Positions 1 through 6,518 of a DNA stretch of 7,149 nucleotides are shown here, one piece after another; positions within the stretch are counted from its first letter, which is position 1, and the number at the start of each line of letters is the position of its first letter. The stretch is from NCBI GenBank assembly GCA_025964055.1, contig JAOPZP010000246.1:1-7149 (forward strand), read 5' to 3'. The notes under the pieces were generated by a model. That model searched no databases. It had not been told where the DNA came from and saw only the letters and a list, made by a program, of their open reading frames with translations. The position numbers and the translations under genes are program-made. This stretch comes from Conexibacter sp. Its GTDB lineage: Bacteria; Actinomycetota; Thermoleophilia; Solirubrobacterales; Solirubrobacteraceae.

Positions 1-1874
1 GCCGGCAGGCCCGAGTCCGCGAGCGCCGCGGCCACGTCGCTGACGATGTTGGGGTCCTCGAGCTGGCGGCCCGAGAGGTTCACGGACATGATGCGCGGCT
101 CGGCCGACGGGAACTCGTCCAGCCACCGCGCGGCCTGCCGGCACGCCGTCCGCAGGATCTGGCGGCCGAGCGCGACGATCGAGCCGTTGTCCTCCGCCAG
201 CGGGATGAACTGCGGGGGCGGCACGAGGCCGCGGGTCGGGTGCGTCCAGCGCGCCAGGGCCTCGAAGCCGGCCAGCGTCTCGCCCTCGAGGGTGATCACC
301 GGCTGGTAGTGCACGGCGATCTCGTCGCGCTCGATGGCGTGCAGCAGCTCGCCCTCGAGCTCGAGCCGCTCGACGATCTCCGCCTGCATGCTCTCCTCGT
401 AGACGCGATGGCGCCCCTTGCCCTCGGCCTTGGCGCGGTACATCGCCACGTCGGCCTGGCGCAGCAGCTCGGGCGCGCTGACCCGCCCGACGGCGATCCC
501 CAGCGAGCAGCTGACGAAGACCTCGCGGCCCTGGATCACGACCGGCGCGTGCAGCGCCGCGGAGATCCGCTGCGCGACGAGCACGGCCTCCTCGGCGTCG
601 GCCAGGTCCTCCAGCAGCACGGCGAACTCGTCGCCGCCGAGTCGCGCGGCGGTGTCGGCGCTGCGCAGCGACTCGTCGATGCGGCGCGCGACGACGCCCA
701 GCAGCTCGTCGCCCGCGGCGTGGCCGAGCGAGTCGTTGACGGTCTTGAAGCGGTCGAGGTCCAGGAAGATCACGCCGCAGCTCATCCCGCGGCGGCGACC
801 CTGGGTCAGCGCGTGCTGCAGGCGGTCGGTGAACAGCGCGCGGTTGGGCAGCCCGGTGAGCGCGTCGTGCAGTGCCTGGTGCAGCATCGTGTCGACCCGG
901 CGTGCGTCGGTCAGCGCCAGCGAGGCGTGCTCCGCGAAGGACGACAACATGTCCTGCTCGGAGCGGGAGAAGACGCGGCCGCTGCGGAAGGACGACAACA
1001 TGAGCGAGCCGATCACGCGGCCGTCCTCGTGCACCGGCGCGGCCATCGCGGCCTCCACGCCGTCGGCGACGAAGCCGCTCACCGCATCGTCGGAGCGCCC
1101 GTAGTCCTCGGCGACCACGAGCCGATCCTCAGAGACGGCCCGGCCGGCGACGCCCTCGCCGATGCGCCGGCGGCGGTGGCGCTCGACGGTCTCGGGATCG
1201 AAGCCGTGCGCAGCCGCGACGATCATCCACCCCGGGTCGTCGGGATCGACGAGCAGCAGCGCGGGCAAGTCGTCGCCGAGCAGCTCCCCCGCGGCGCCGA
1301 CGATCGTGTCGAGCACGCCGTCCAGCGGCTCGCGCCGCGAGATCGCGCGCTGGATGCGCGCCATGGCCTCCAGCACCCGCTGGCGCTTGCGGAGCGTCTC
1401 GAGCAGGCGGACGTTCTCGGCGGCCTGGAGGTCGGCGCGGGCGCGCAGGCCGCGCTCGGCGCCGATGGTCCGCAGGAGCCGGAGCGTCAGCGCCAGCCCG
1501 CGGGCCATGCCGCGCAGCAGCGTGAGCTCGTCGTGCTCCAGCGGCGCGCCCTGGCGGACGACGACCAGCGCGGCGTCCTCGTCGTCGAGCGGCAGGGCGA
1601 CCGCCGGGCAGTCGCCGGCACCCGGGACCGGCACCGCGCCGCTGCCGGCGCGCGCGACGGCGACCAAAGCCTGCTCGGGCACCTCGAAGCGCGGCCAGCC
1701 GATCGAGGCGACCGCGGCGCCGGCGCGCACGAGCGCCGCGCCCTCCGCCTCCACGGTCTCGGCGGCGCGCTCGACGCCCTCGCGCGTCGCGAGCGCCTCG
1801 TCGGCGCACGCCGACACGGCGCTGAGGAACTCGGTGAGCTGCTGCGCCGCCCAGCTGGAGGCCAGATCGCTCAT
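1..1874 (-). CDS. GAF-GAF-GGDEF-EAL cyclic-di-GMP synthase/phosphodiesterase, 3' end cut off by window
   Basis: About 624 codons are visible, reading from the ATG at 1874 down to the window start. Order of domains: a weak N-terminal GAF-like region (residues ~10-130), a charged helical linker (~138-170), a clearer GAF domain (~170-325), GGDEF (~336-500) and the first ~110 residues of an EAL domain (from ~512). The GGDEF domain opens with HDALTGLPNR (336-345), has FLDLD (370-374), and carries an intact GGDEF signature at 413-417. An RSAD inhibitory (I-site) motif at 404-407 lies exactly five residues before it. The EAL motif is intact at 538-540 and is followed by the VNLS asparagine at 599. 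Known family chemistry: GGDEF makes c-di-GMP from two GTP, EAL hydrolyses it, and GAF domains sense small ligands. No membrane segment is seen, so the protein is probably cytosolic. Its ATG overlaps the FIST gene's TGA (ATGA) and has no clear Shine-Dalgarno, pointing to translational coupling. The later EAL metal and catalytic residues lie outside the window, so phosphodiesterase activity cannot be judged fully. Confidence 0.95.
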   Translation of the reverse strand, partial: MSDLASSWAAQQLTEFLSAVSACADEALATREGVERAAETVEAEGAALVRAGAAVASIGWPRFEVPEQALVAVARAGSGAVPVPGAGDCPAVALPLDDEDAALVVVRQGAPLEHDELTLLRGMARGLALTLRLLRTIGAERGLRARADLQAAENVRLLETLRKRQRVLEAMARIQRAISRREPLDGVLDTIVGAAGELLGDDLPALLLVDPDDPGWMIVAAAHGFDPETVERHRRRRIGEGVAGRAVSEDRLVVAEDYGRSDDAVSGFVADGVEAAMAAPVHEDGRVIGSLMLSSFRSGRVFSRSEQDMLSSFAEHASLALTDARRVDTMLHQALHDALTGLPNRALFTDRLQHALTQGRRRGMSCGVIFLDLDRFKTVNDSLGHAAGDELLGVVARRIDESLRSADTAARLGGDEFAVLLEDLADAEEAVLVAQRISAALHAPVVIQGREVFVSCSLGIAVGRVSAPELLRQADVAMYRAKAEGKGRHRVYEESMQAEIVERLELEGELLHAIERDEIAVHYQPVITLEGETLAGFEALARWTHPTRGLVPPPQFIPLAEDNGSIVALGRQILRTACRQAARWLDEFPSAEPRIMSVNLSGRQLEDPNIVSDVAAALADSGLP

Positions 1875-3025
1875 GCGAGCGCCAGGACGACGAGCGTCTG
1901 GTGGTGGAAGCCCATGACCCCGCGCGTGCGCGCGATCTCGCCGTTGGTGTAGAGCCCGACGATCGTCGCGTCGCCGGCCAGGTCCGCGACGCGCGCGATC
2001 TCCTGCGGGGCGTCGGCGCGCAGGAACTTCGACCGCGCCGAGCAGCCGAAGAGCACGAGCGCCTGCGGCGCCTCGCCGTCGCCGAGGGCGTCGATCGCCT
2101 CGCGGCACGCCGCGCCCGACGCCGCCAGCACGGCGGCCGGGTCGGACTCCATGAGCCACACGAGCGCGCCGGCGGGCACGGCGGCCCCGATGGAGCCGTC
2201 GGCGCGGCCGGCGAGGCTGACCGAGCGCACGTGCGGCTCGCCGACGCGGCGCTGCATTCCGAGCGGGTGGCCGAGGACGACCACGTCGTCGTCGGCGGCG
2301 GGGCCGAGGCGCTCGCGGTAGACGTCGAGCGCGGGACGGCCGTCGAGCTCCTGGACGCGTCCCGGGGTCGCACGCGTCACGAGCATGGGCTCGCCCACCG
2401 CGCGCCACCCGTGCCGGACGCCGATGCCCAAGGGCGCGTCGGAGCCGATCGCGATGCCGATCACGGCCTGGCGCAGCACGGCCGAGCCGTAGATCAGCCC
2501 GGTCGTCTGGCCGAGGGTCGGGTGGCCGGCGACGCCGCCCACGAGCGGCACCCCCGCGCCGGTGACCGAGTAGGCGCCGCGGACGAGGTCGGCGTGGCCG
2601 GCGGCCGGGCCGTCGGCCAGCATCAGGAGCACCTGGTGCGGGCGGCCGGCGACGTCGCCGACGCAGGCGGCGGCCCGGGCGCCGGCGTCGCGCGGGTCCG
2701 GTGAGGTGACCGCCGTGGTGCTGAAGGCGAGTCCCTCGCCGCCGAGCGCGAGGACGGCGACCGAGTCGATGCTCGGACCGTCGCCGTCGATCTCGCCGCC
2801 GGACGAGCAGCCGACGACCGGGACGCCCGCGGCGGCGTCGCCGACCGCGGCGGCCACCGCGTGCAGGTCGTAGGAGCCGGAGGCGAAGACGAGGAGCAGG
2901 CCGGCGTCCTGGTGGGCGCGCAGCGCGCAGCGCGTCGCCTCGCGGCCGGCCGCTGCTGCATCGGGGTGGGCGGAGCGACCGACAGCCGCCCAGCGGGAGC
3001 GTCGGGCGCGCGCCAGCCCTGACAT
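1871..3025 (-). CDS. FIST-domain (FIST_N + FIST_C) sensory protein
   Basis: A 384-residue protein with both halves of the FIST sensory module. The N-terminal half has GCSSGGE at residues 72-78, matching the G-C-S/T-x-G-E signature. The C-terminal half has a HGW...VGEP segment, ELDGRPALDVYRE at 226-238, a GCSARSKF stretch around 327-334, and the typical ending TNGEI...FHHQTLVVLAL. FIST proteins are ligand-binding signal-transduction modules found beside or fused to histidine kinases, chemoreceptors and c-di-GMP enzymes. Some (NosP) bind haem and sense nitric oxide. The ligand here cannot be read from sequence. There is no signal peptide or membrane span, so the protein is probably cytosolic. 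I chose the ATG at 3025 because GGAG lies 6 bases upstream. An ATG at 3037 and a GTG at 3058 are in frame but lack a ribosome site, and the longer open frame to 3271 would overlap gpsA. The gene is the first in an operon with the GGDEF-EAL gene and is the likely input to it. Confidence 0.9.
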   Translation of the reverse strand: MSGLARARRSRWAAVGRSAHPDAAAAGREATRCALRAHQDAGLLLVFASGSYDLHAVAAAVGDAAAGVPVVGCSSGGEIDGDGPSIDSVAVLALGGEGLAFSTTAVTSPDPRDAGARAAACVGDVAGRPHQVLLMLADGPAAGHADLVRGAYSVTGAGVPLVGGVAGHPTLGQTTGLIYGSAVLRQAVIGIAIGSDAPLGIGVRHGWRAVGEPMLVTRATPGRVQELDGRPALDVYRERLGPAADDDVVVLGHPLGMQRRVGEPHVRSVSLAGRADGSIGAAVPAGALVWLMESDPAAVLAASGAACREAIDALGDGEAPQALVLFGCSARSKFLRADAPQEIARVADLAGDATIVGLYTNGEIARTRGVMGFHHQTLVVLALA

Positions 3026-3071
3026 GGCGCGCTCCATGGCCCGGTCATCGGCCGCCACCGTGTCGGATTGA

Positions 3072-3094
3072 GGCGCCGCCAGGCGCCGGGCGGC
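3072..3094. repeat. GC-rich inverted/direct repeat in the divergent intergenic region
   Basis: Two copies of the self-complementary hexamer GGCGCC (about 3072-3077 and 3082-3087) are separated by GCCA. An overlapping inverted pair is formed by GCCGCC (3075-3080) and GGCGGC (3089-3094). The element lies between the FIST and gpsA starts, where a shared operator could sit. In DNA this GC-rich such short repeats arise easily by chance, so this is a description, not a called regulatory site. Confidence 0.3.
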
Positions 3095-3115
3095 TAGTGC
3101 GCGCGACGGTTCATC

Positions 3116-3121
3116 TAGTCT
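3116..3121 (+). promoter_or_regulatory. Putative -10 hexamer (TAGTCT) for leaderless gpsA transcription
   Basis: TAGTCT fits the actinobacterial TAnnnT -10 consensus and ends 7 bases before the GTG at 3129, so transcription would begin at or next to the start codon. There is no Shine-Dalgarno before this GTG, as expected for a leaderless message. No convincing -35 box is seen. A near-identical element stands at the same distance from the helicase start at 6519, which raises confidence. Confidence 0.5.
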
Positions 3122-3128
3122 CGCCAGC

Positions 3129-4274
3129 GTGCCCGACCGCCCGCGGCCGTCCCTCTCGCTCCCGACGCCCGGCGCCCGGCGCGCCGTCGTCGTCGGCGCG
3201 GGCTCGTTCGGCACCGCGGTCGCCGTGCTGTTGGCGCGCGGCGGCGTCCGCACCACCCTGCAGACCCGCACGGCCGAGCAGTGCGAGCGCCTCAGCGCCG
3301 ACCGCGAGAACCTGGCCTACCTGCCCGGCGTCGCGCTGCCCGCCAACCTCAAGGTCGGCCAGGCCGGCGACGGGCTGGCACGTGCGGACTACGTCCTGCT
3401 GGCCGTGCCGTCGGCCCAGCTCGACACCGTCATCGCCGGCCTCCCGGCCGCCGGGCTTCCGCGCCGCGCGGCCGTCGTGTCGCTGGCCAAGGGACTGGTC
3501 CCGCCGCACGGCACGCCGCCGACCGTGCTGCTCGCCGCCCAGTTCGGCGCCGACCGCGTGGGCTGCGTCGGCGGTCCCGCCCACGCGCGCGAGATGGTCC
3601 ACGAGGGCGCCGGCCTGGTCGCCGCCTCGGCCGACGAGAGCCTCGCGCTCGCGCTCGCGTCCTTCTTCGAGAGCGCCGGCGTCGTCTGCGAGGCCAGCAA
3701 CGACCCGGTCGGCGTCGAGCTGGCCGGTGCCGCCAAGAACGCGGCCGCCCTGGCCGCCGGCGCGACCGAGGCCCAGGGCCTCAACGCGGCCGGCGCCGCC
3801 GCCGGGCACATCTTCGCCGAGGTCTGGCGCTTCGCCGAGCGGCTCGGCGCCCGGCCCGAGTCGCTCATCGGCCTCGCGGGGACCGGCGACCTCGTCGCCA
3901 CCGCGCTCGCGCCGCAGAGCCGCAACCGGCGGGCGGGCGAGCTGATGGCCGCCGGCGTCGCGGCGCGCGACATCCCGGAGCACATCGGCCAGGCCGTCGA
4001 GGCGCTGGAGGCCGTCCCGCTGCTGGCCGGCGCGCTGGAGCGCGCCGGGCTGGACGCCCCGGTGACCAGCGGGCTGGCGCGCCTGATCAGCGGCGAGCTG
4101 CCGCTCGACGCCTGGGTCGCGCTCGTGCGCACCACCGTCCCGCCGCCCGCCCGCTGGCGCGCCCGCAGCGGCAGCGGACCCGGCTTCTGGGAGCGCGTCC
4201 GCGCCGTCTTCCGGGTCCGCGGCCGCACCGGCCGCGCGGCCGACCAGGCCGTCCTGCCGGGAGGCGGGGCCTAG
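3129..4274 (+). CDS. gpsA: NAD(P)-dependent glycerol-3-phosphate dehydrogenase (GpsA type) with extended basic C-terminus
   Basis: This 381-residue protein should interconvert dihydroxyacetone phosphate and sn-glycerol-3-phosphate, the backbone precursor for phospholipids. The Rossmann dinucleotide motif GAGSFG is at residues 23-28. Family signatures follow in order: AKGL with Lys121, GPAHARE at 149-155 (most GpsA proteins have Ser rather than Ala at the third position), the AKN motif with catalytic Lys203, GTGDL with Asp254, and SRNRR with Arg265-Asn266. The last part, near IGQAVEALEAVPLL, is the usual helical substrate domain. The family is normally about 330-340 residues. Here a ~45-residue Arg/Gly/Pro-rich tail follows the catalytic fold. 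GTG at 3129 is the first usable start after an in-frame TGA at 3069-3071 and is probably leaderless. The gene ends 3 bases before the histidine kinase gene, implying cotranscription. The substitutions and the neighbours suggest it could be a paralogue rather than the housekeeping copy, but this is inference. Confidence 0.9.
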   Translation: MPDRPRPSLSLPTPGARRAVVVGAGSFGTAVAVLLARGGVRTTLQTRTAEQCERLSADRENLAYLPGVALPANLKVGQAGDGLARADYVLLAVPSAQLDTVIAGLPAAGLPRRAAVVSLAKGLVPPHGTPPTVLLAAQFGADRVGCVGGPAHAREMVHEGAGLVAASADESLALALASFFESAGVVCEASNDPVGVELAGAAKNAAALAAGATEAQGLNAAGAAAGHIFAEVWRFAERLGARPESLIGLAGTGDLVATALAPQSRNRRAGELMAAGVAARDIPEHIGQAVEALEAVPLLAGALERAGLDAPVTSGLARLISGELPLDAWVALVRTTVPPPARWRARSGSGPGFWERVRAVFRVRGRTGRAADQAVLPGGGA

Positions 4275-4277
4275 CCC

Positions 4278-6065
4278 ATGGAGCGCAGCGGGCTCGCACG
4301 GGTCGCGCCGGCGCTCCTGCTGGCGCTGCTGCTCGCCCTGACGGGCGCCGCCACCTACGCCGCGGCGCGGAGCGTGCACGACCGCGAGCGCGACCAGCTC
4401 ACGACCGACGCGCACACCGCCGCCTCGGCGATCGACCGGCGGCTGGAGGACTACGGGCAGGTGCTGCGCGGCGCGGCGGGCCTGTACTCCGCCAGCAACA
4501 CGGTGTCCTACCGCGAGTTCCACGACTTCTTCGCCGACCAGGGGGTCATCGAGCGCTTCCCCGGCGTGCAGGTCATCGGCTTCGCCAGCTACGTGCCGCG
4601 CGCGGGCCTGGGCACCTACAGCCGCCGCGTTCGGCGCGCGATCGCAGCCAGCGGCCTGCCGTACGGGCCGTTCACGATCCATCCCCGGATCGGGCCGGAC
4701 GCCCAGGAGGCGCTGGTCATCGACCACGTCGAGCCGCCCCCGGGCAACAGCAAGGCCTTCGGCATGGACTTCTTCTCCGAAAGCCACCGGCGCCGCGCCG
4801 CCCTGCTGGCACGGCGCACCGGGCGGCCCGCGGCCACCGCGCCGATCGGCCTCGTCCAGGCGCGCGGCACGTCGCTGGGCCTCGACCTCATGGTCCCCGT
4901 CTACGGCGGGCCGCCCTCGCTGACCGGCGCGCCGCGGCCGTGGGCGGGCGTCGTCTACGCGGCGTTCCGCACCGACAACCTGCTGCGTGGGGTCCTCGGC
5001 CGCCCGTCGGCCGACACCGACCTGGAGGTCTACGACCTCGGGCCGTCGGCGACCGTGCCGCCCGACGCGCCCGTCACCAAAGCGGCGATCGCGTTCGACC
5101 TGCGACCGGGCCACTCCAGCCCGCCGCGCCACTCCGCCCACACGCGCGTCGACACCCTGGACGTCGCGGGCCGCCGCTGGGCCGTGGCGTTCACGCGCCC
5201 GTCGAGCACGCTCACGGCGGCCGAGCGCGCGGTGCCGTGGGGCATCGCGATCGCCGGCGTGCTGCTCAGCCTCCTGGCCGCCGCGCTGCTCCGCGCGCTG
5301 GCGACCGCGCGCACCCGGGCGGTGGCGCTCGCCGAGACGATGACCCTCGAGCTCCGCGAGCGCGAGGACCAGCTGCGGCGCTCCAACGAGGAGCTCGAGC
5401 ACTTCGCCTACCTCGCCTCGCACGACCTCCAGGAGCCGCTGCGGACGATCACGTCCTACGTGGGGCTGCTGGAGAGTCGCGTCGGCGGCCAGCTCGACGA
5501 CCGCGCCCGCAGCTGGCTCGGGTTCGTCAGCGACGGCGCCGGGCGCATGTCGCATCTGATCGCCGACCTGCTGGAGTACTCGCGCACCGGGCGAACCGCC
5601 GGCGACGTCGAGCACATCGACCTCAACGAGGCCTGGGACCTGGCGGTCGCCAACCTCCAGCACGCCATCAGCGACGCCGGCGCCACGGTCACCCGCGGCG
5701 ACCTGCCGACCGTGCGGGCACGCCCGCGGGAGATGACCTCCATGTTGCAGAACCTCATCGGCAACGGCCTGAAGTACCGCGGTGACGCGCCGCCCCACGT
5801 CCAGGCCGAGGCGCAGCAGCGCGACGGTCGCTGGGAGCTGGCGGTCCGCGACAACGGCATCGGGATCGAGCCCCGGTTCCACGAGCGCGTCTTCGGGCTG
5901 TTCCAGCGTCTGCACGCCGCCGAGGAGTACCCTGGCACCGGCATGGGCCTGGCCATCGTGAAGAAGATCGTGGAGTCCAACGGCGGCAGCGTGCGCGTGG
6001 AGTCGGTGCCCGGCGAGGGCGCGACGTTCGTCGTCTCGCTGCGTCCGGCCGAGGACCAGGCTTGA
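4278..6065 (+). CDS. Membrane CHASE-domain sensor histidine kinase with Cph1-type kinase core
   Basis: A 595-residue transmembrane kinase. TM1 is at about residues 8-31. An extracytoplasmic CHASE domain spans about 70-225, with the typical RFPGVQVIGFA stretch starting at 93. A further ~90 residues lead to TM2 at about 318-342. A charged coiled-coil linker (~343-375) leads into HisKA, with phospho-acceptor His382 in ASHDLQEPLR. The ATPase domain has the N-box NLIGN (492-496, Asn496), G1 box DNGIGI from Asp525, an FGLFQRLH F-box and G2 box GTGMGL at 553-558. All catalytic boxes look intact. CHASE domains bind small extracellular ligands, including cytokinins in plant receptors; the ligand here is unknown. 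The kinase core is closest to the phytochrome (Cph1) type, but no PAS, GAF or PHY light-sensing domain is present. The ATG lies 3 bases after the gpsA stop, with a purine-rich GGGAGGCGGGG run upstream. The stop overlaps the next gene's start, so the downstream regulator is its presumed partner. Confidence 0.95.
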   Translation: MERSGLARVAPALLLALLLALTGAATYAAARSVHDRERDQLTTDAHTAASAIDRRLEDYGQVLRGAAGLYSASNTVSYREFHDFFADQGVIERFPGVQVIGFASYVPRAGLGTYSRRVRRAIAASGLPYGPFTIHPRIGPDAQEALVIDHVEPPPGNSKAFGMDFFSESHRRRAALLARRTGRPAATAPIGLVQARGTSLGLDLMVPVYGGPPSLTGAPRPWAGVVYAAFRTDNLLRGVLGRPSADTDLEVYDLGPSATVPPDAPVTKAAIAFDLRPGHSSPPRHSAHTRVDTLDVAGRRWAVAFTRPSSTLTAAERAVPWGIAIAGVLLSLLAAALLRALATARTRAVALAETMTLELREREDQLRRSNEELEHFAYLASHDLQEPLRTITSYVGLLESRVGGQLDDRARSWLGFVSDGAGRMSHLIADLLEYSRTGRTAGDVEHIDLNEAWDLAVANLQHAISDAGATVTRGDLPTVRARPREMTSMLQNLIGNGLKYRGDAPPHVQAEAQQRDGRWELAVRDNGIGIEPRFHERVFGLFQRLHAAEEYPGTGMGLAIVKKIVESNGGSVRVESVPGEGATFVVSLRPAEDQA

Positions 6066-6508
6066 TGGCCGGCGAGCTGCGGCGCCTGCTCGTCGTCGAG
6101 GACAGCGAGTCCGACGTCGAGCTCCTCCGCGAGGCGCTGTCCGACAGCGAGCCCGACGTCGCGATGGACATCGTGCGCCACGGCGAGGACGCGCTGGCGT
6201 TCCTGCGCCGCGAGGGCGAGTTCGCCGCGGCTGCGCACCCCGACCTCGTCGTGCTGGACCTGAACCTGCCGCGCATGGGCGGCTTCGAAGTCCTCAAGGC
6301 GCTGCGCGCCGACGTCGACCCGCGCCTGCGGCGCCTGCCGGTCGTCGTCTTCACGACGTCCTCGGCCAGGAGCGACGTCGAGACCGCCTACGACCTGCAT
6401 GCGTCGAGCTTCGTGACGAAGCCCACGGCCTTCGAGCACTACCTCGACACGGTCCGCGCGTTCCGCGAGTTCTGGCTGCGCGTGGCCCGGCTGCCCGCCG
6501 AGGCCTAG
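6065..6508 (+). CDS. Rcp1-type single-domain response regulator
   Basis: A 147-residue receiver domain with no output domain. Acidic pocket residues Glu12-Asp13 are in VVEDSESD, the phospho-acceptor is Asp65 in VVLDLNLPRMGG, the switch Thr is at 97/98 in VVFTTSSA, and the conserved Lys is 119 in SFVTKPTAFEHY. The YDLHA...VTKP stretch and the FW-x-x-V-x-LP ending are typical of the Rcp1 family, the partners of cyanobacterial phytochrome kinase Cph1. It should accept phosphate from His382 of the upstream kinase and pass the signal by protein-protein contact, not DNA binding. The ATG at 6065 shares one base with the kinase stop (TGATG), indicating translational coupling. A TTG at 6062 is also in frame but less likely as start. 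The downstream target is not visible in this window. Confidence 0.95.
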   Translation: MAGELRRLLVVEDSESDVELLREALSDSEPDVAMDIVRHGEDALAFLRREGEFAAAAHPDLVVLDLNLPRMGGFEVLKALRADVDPRLRRLPVVVFTTSSARSDVETAYDLHASSFVTKPTAFEHYLDTVRAFREFWLRVARLPAEA

Positions 6509-6511
6509 CCT
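6506..6511 (+). promoter_or_regulatory. Putative -10 hexamer (TAGCCT) for leaderless helicase transcription
   Basis: TAGCCT matches TAnnnT and ends 7 bases before the GTG at 6519. Its first three bases are the TAG stop codon of the response regulator. No Shine-Dalgarno precedes the GTG. The context, CTAGCCTC then GCGTG, closely matches the one before gpsA. It would let the helicase gene be transcribed independently of the signalling operon. No clear -35 box is seen. Confidence 0.45.
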
Positions 6512-6518
6512 CTTCCGC

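Noticed and set aside
240..1952. A 570-codon plus-strand open frame across the GGDEF-EAL gene
   Set aside because: The minus strand encodes GAF, GGDEF and EAL motifs in order. The plus-strand product is repetitive and unrecognisable and overlaps the FIST gene end.
3026..3271. Longer N-terminal version of the FIST protein using the open frame upstream of 3025
   Set aside because: It would overlap the gpsA start, has low-complexity content without FIST similarity, and lacks a ribosome site, whereas GGAG lies 6 bases before the ATG at 3025.
4271..4280. CTAGCCC just before the kinase ATG as a third leaderless -10
   Set aside because: The hexamer lacks the final T and directly abuts the ATG instead of standing 7 bases away. 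It is simply the gpsA stop codon context.
3281..5785. An 834-codon plus-strand open frame spanning gpsA and the kinase in another frame
   Set aside because: It crosses two well-supported genes and gives an Arg/Pro/Ala-rich product with no domain; a GC-bias artefact.
3111..5915. A 934-codon open frame on the minus strand opposite gpsA and the kinase
   Set aside because: It is an antisense shadow created by strong G/C third-position bias. Its product is low-complexity Arg/Gly/Ala-rich with no family motif, while the plus strand carries intact, recognisable genes.
6062..6064. TTG at 6062 as the start of the response regulator
   Set aside because: The ATG at 6065 directly follows, gives the common TGATG overlap with the kinase stop and is a stronger start codon.
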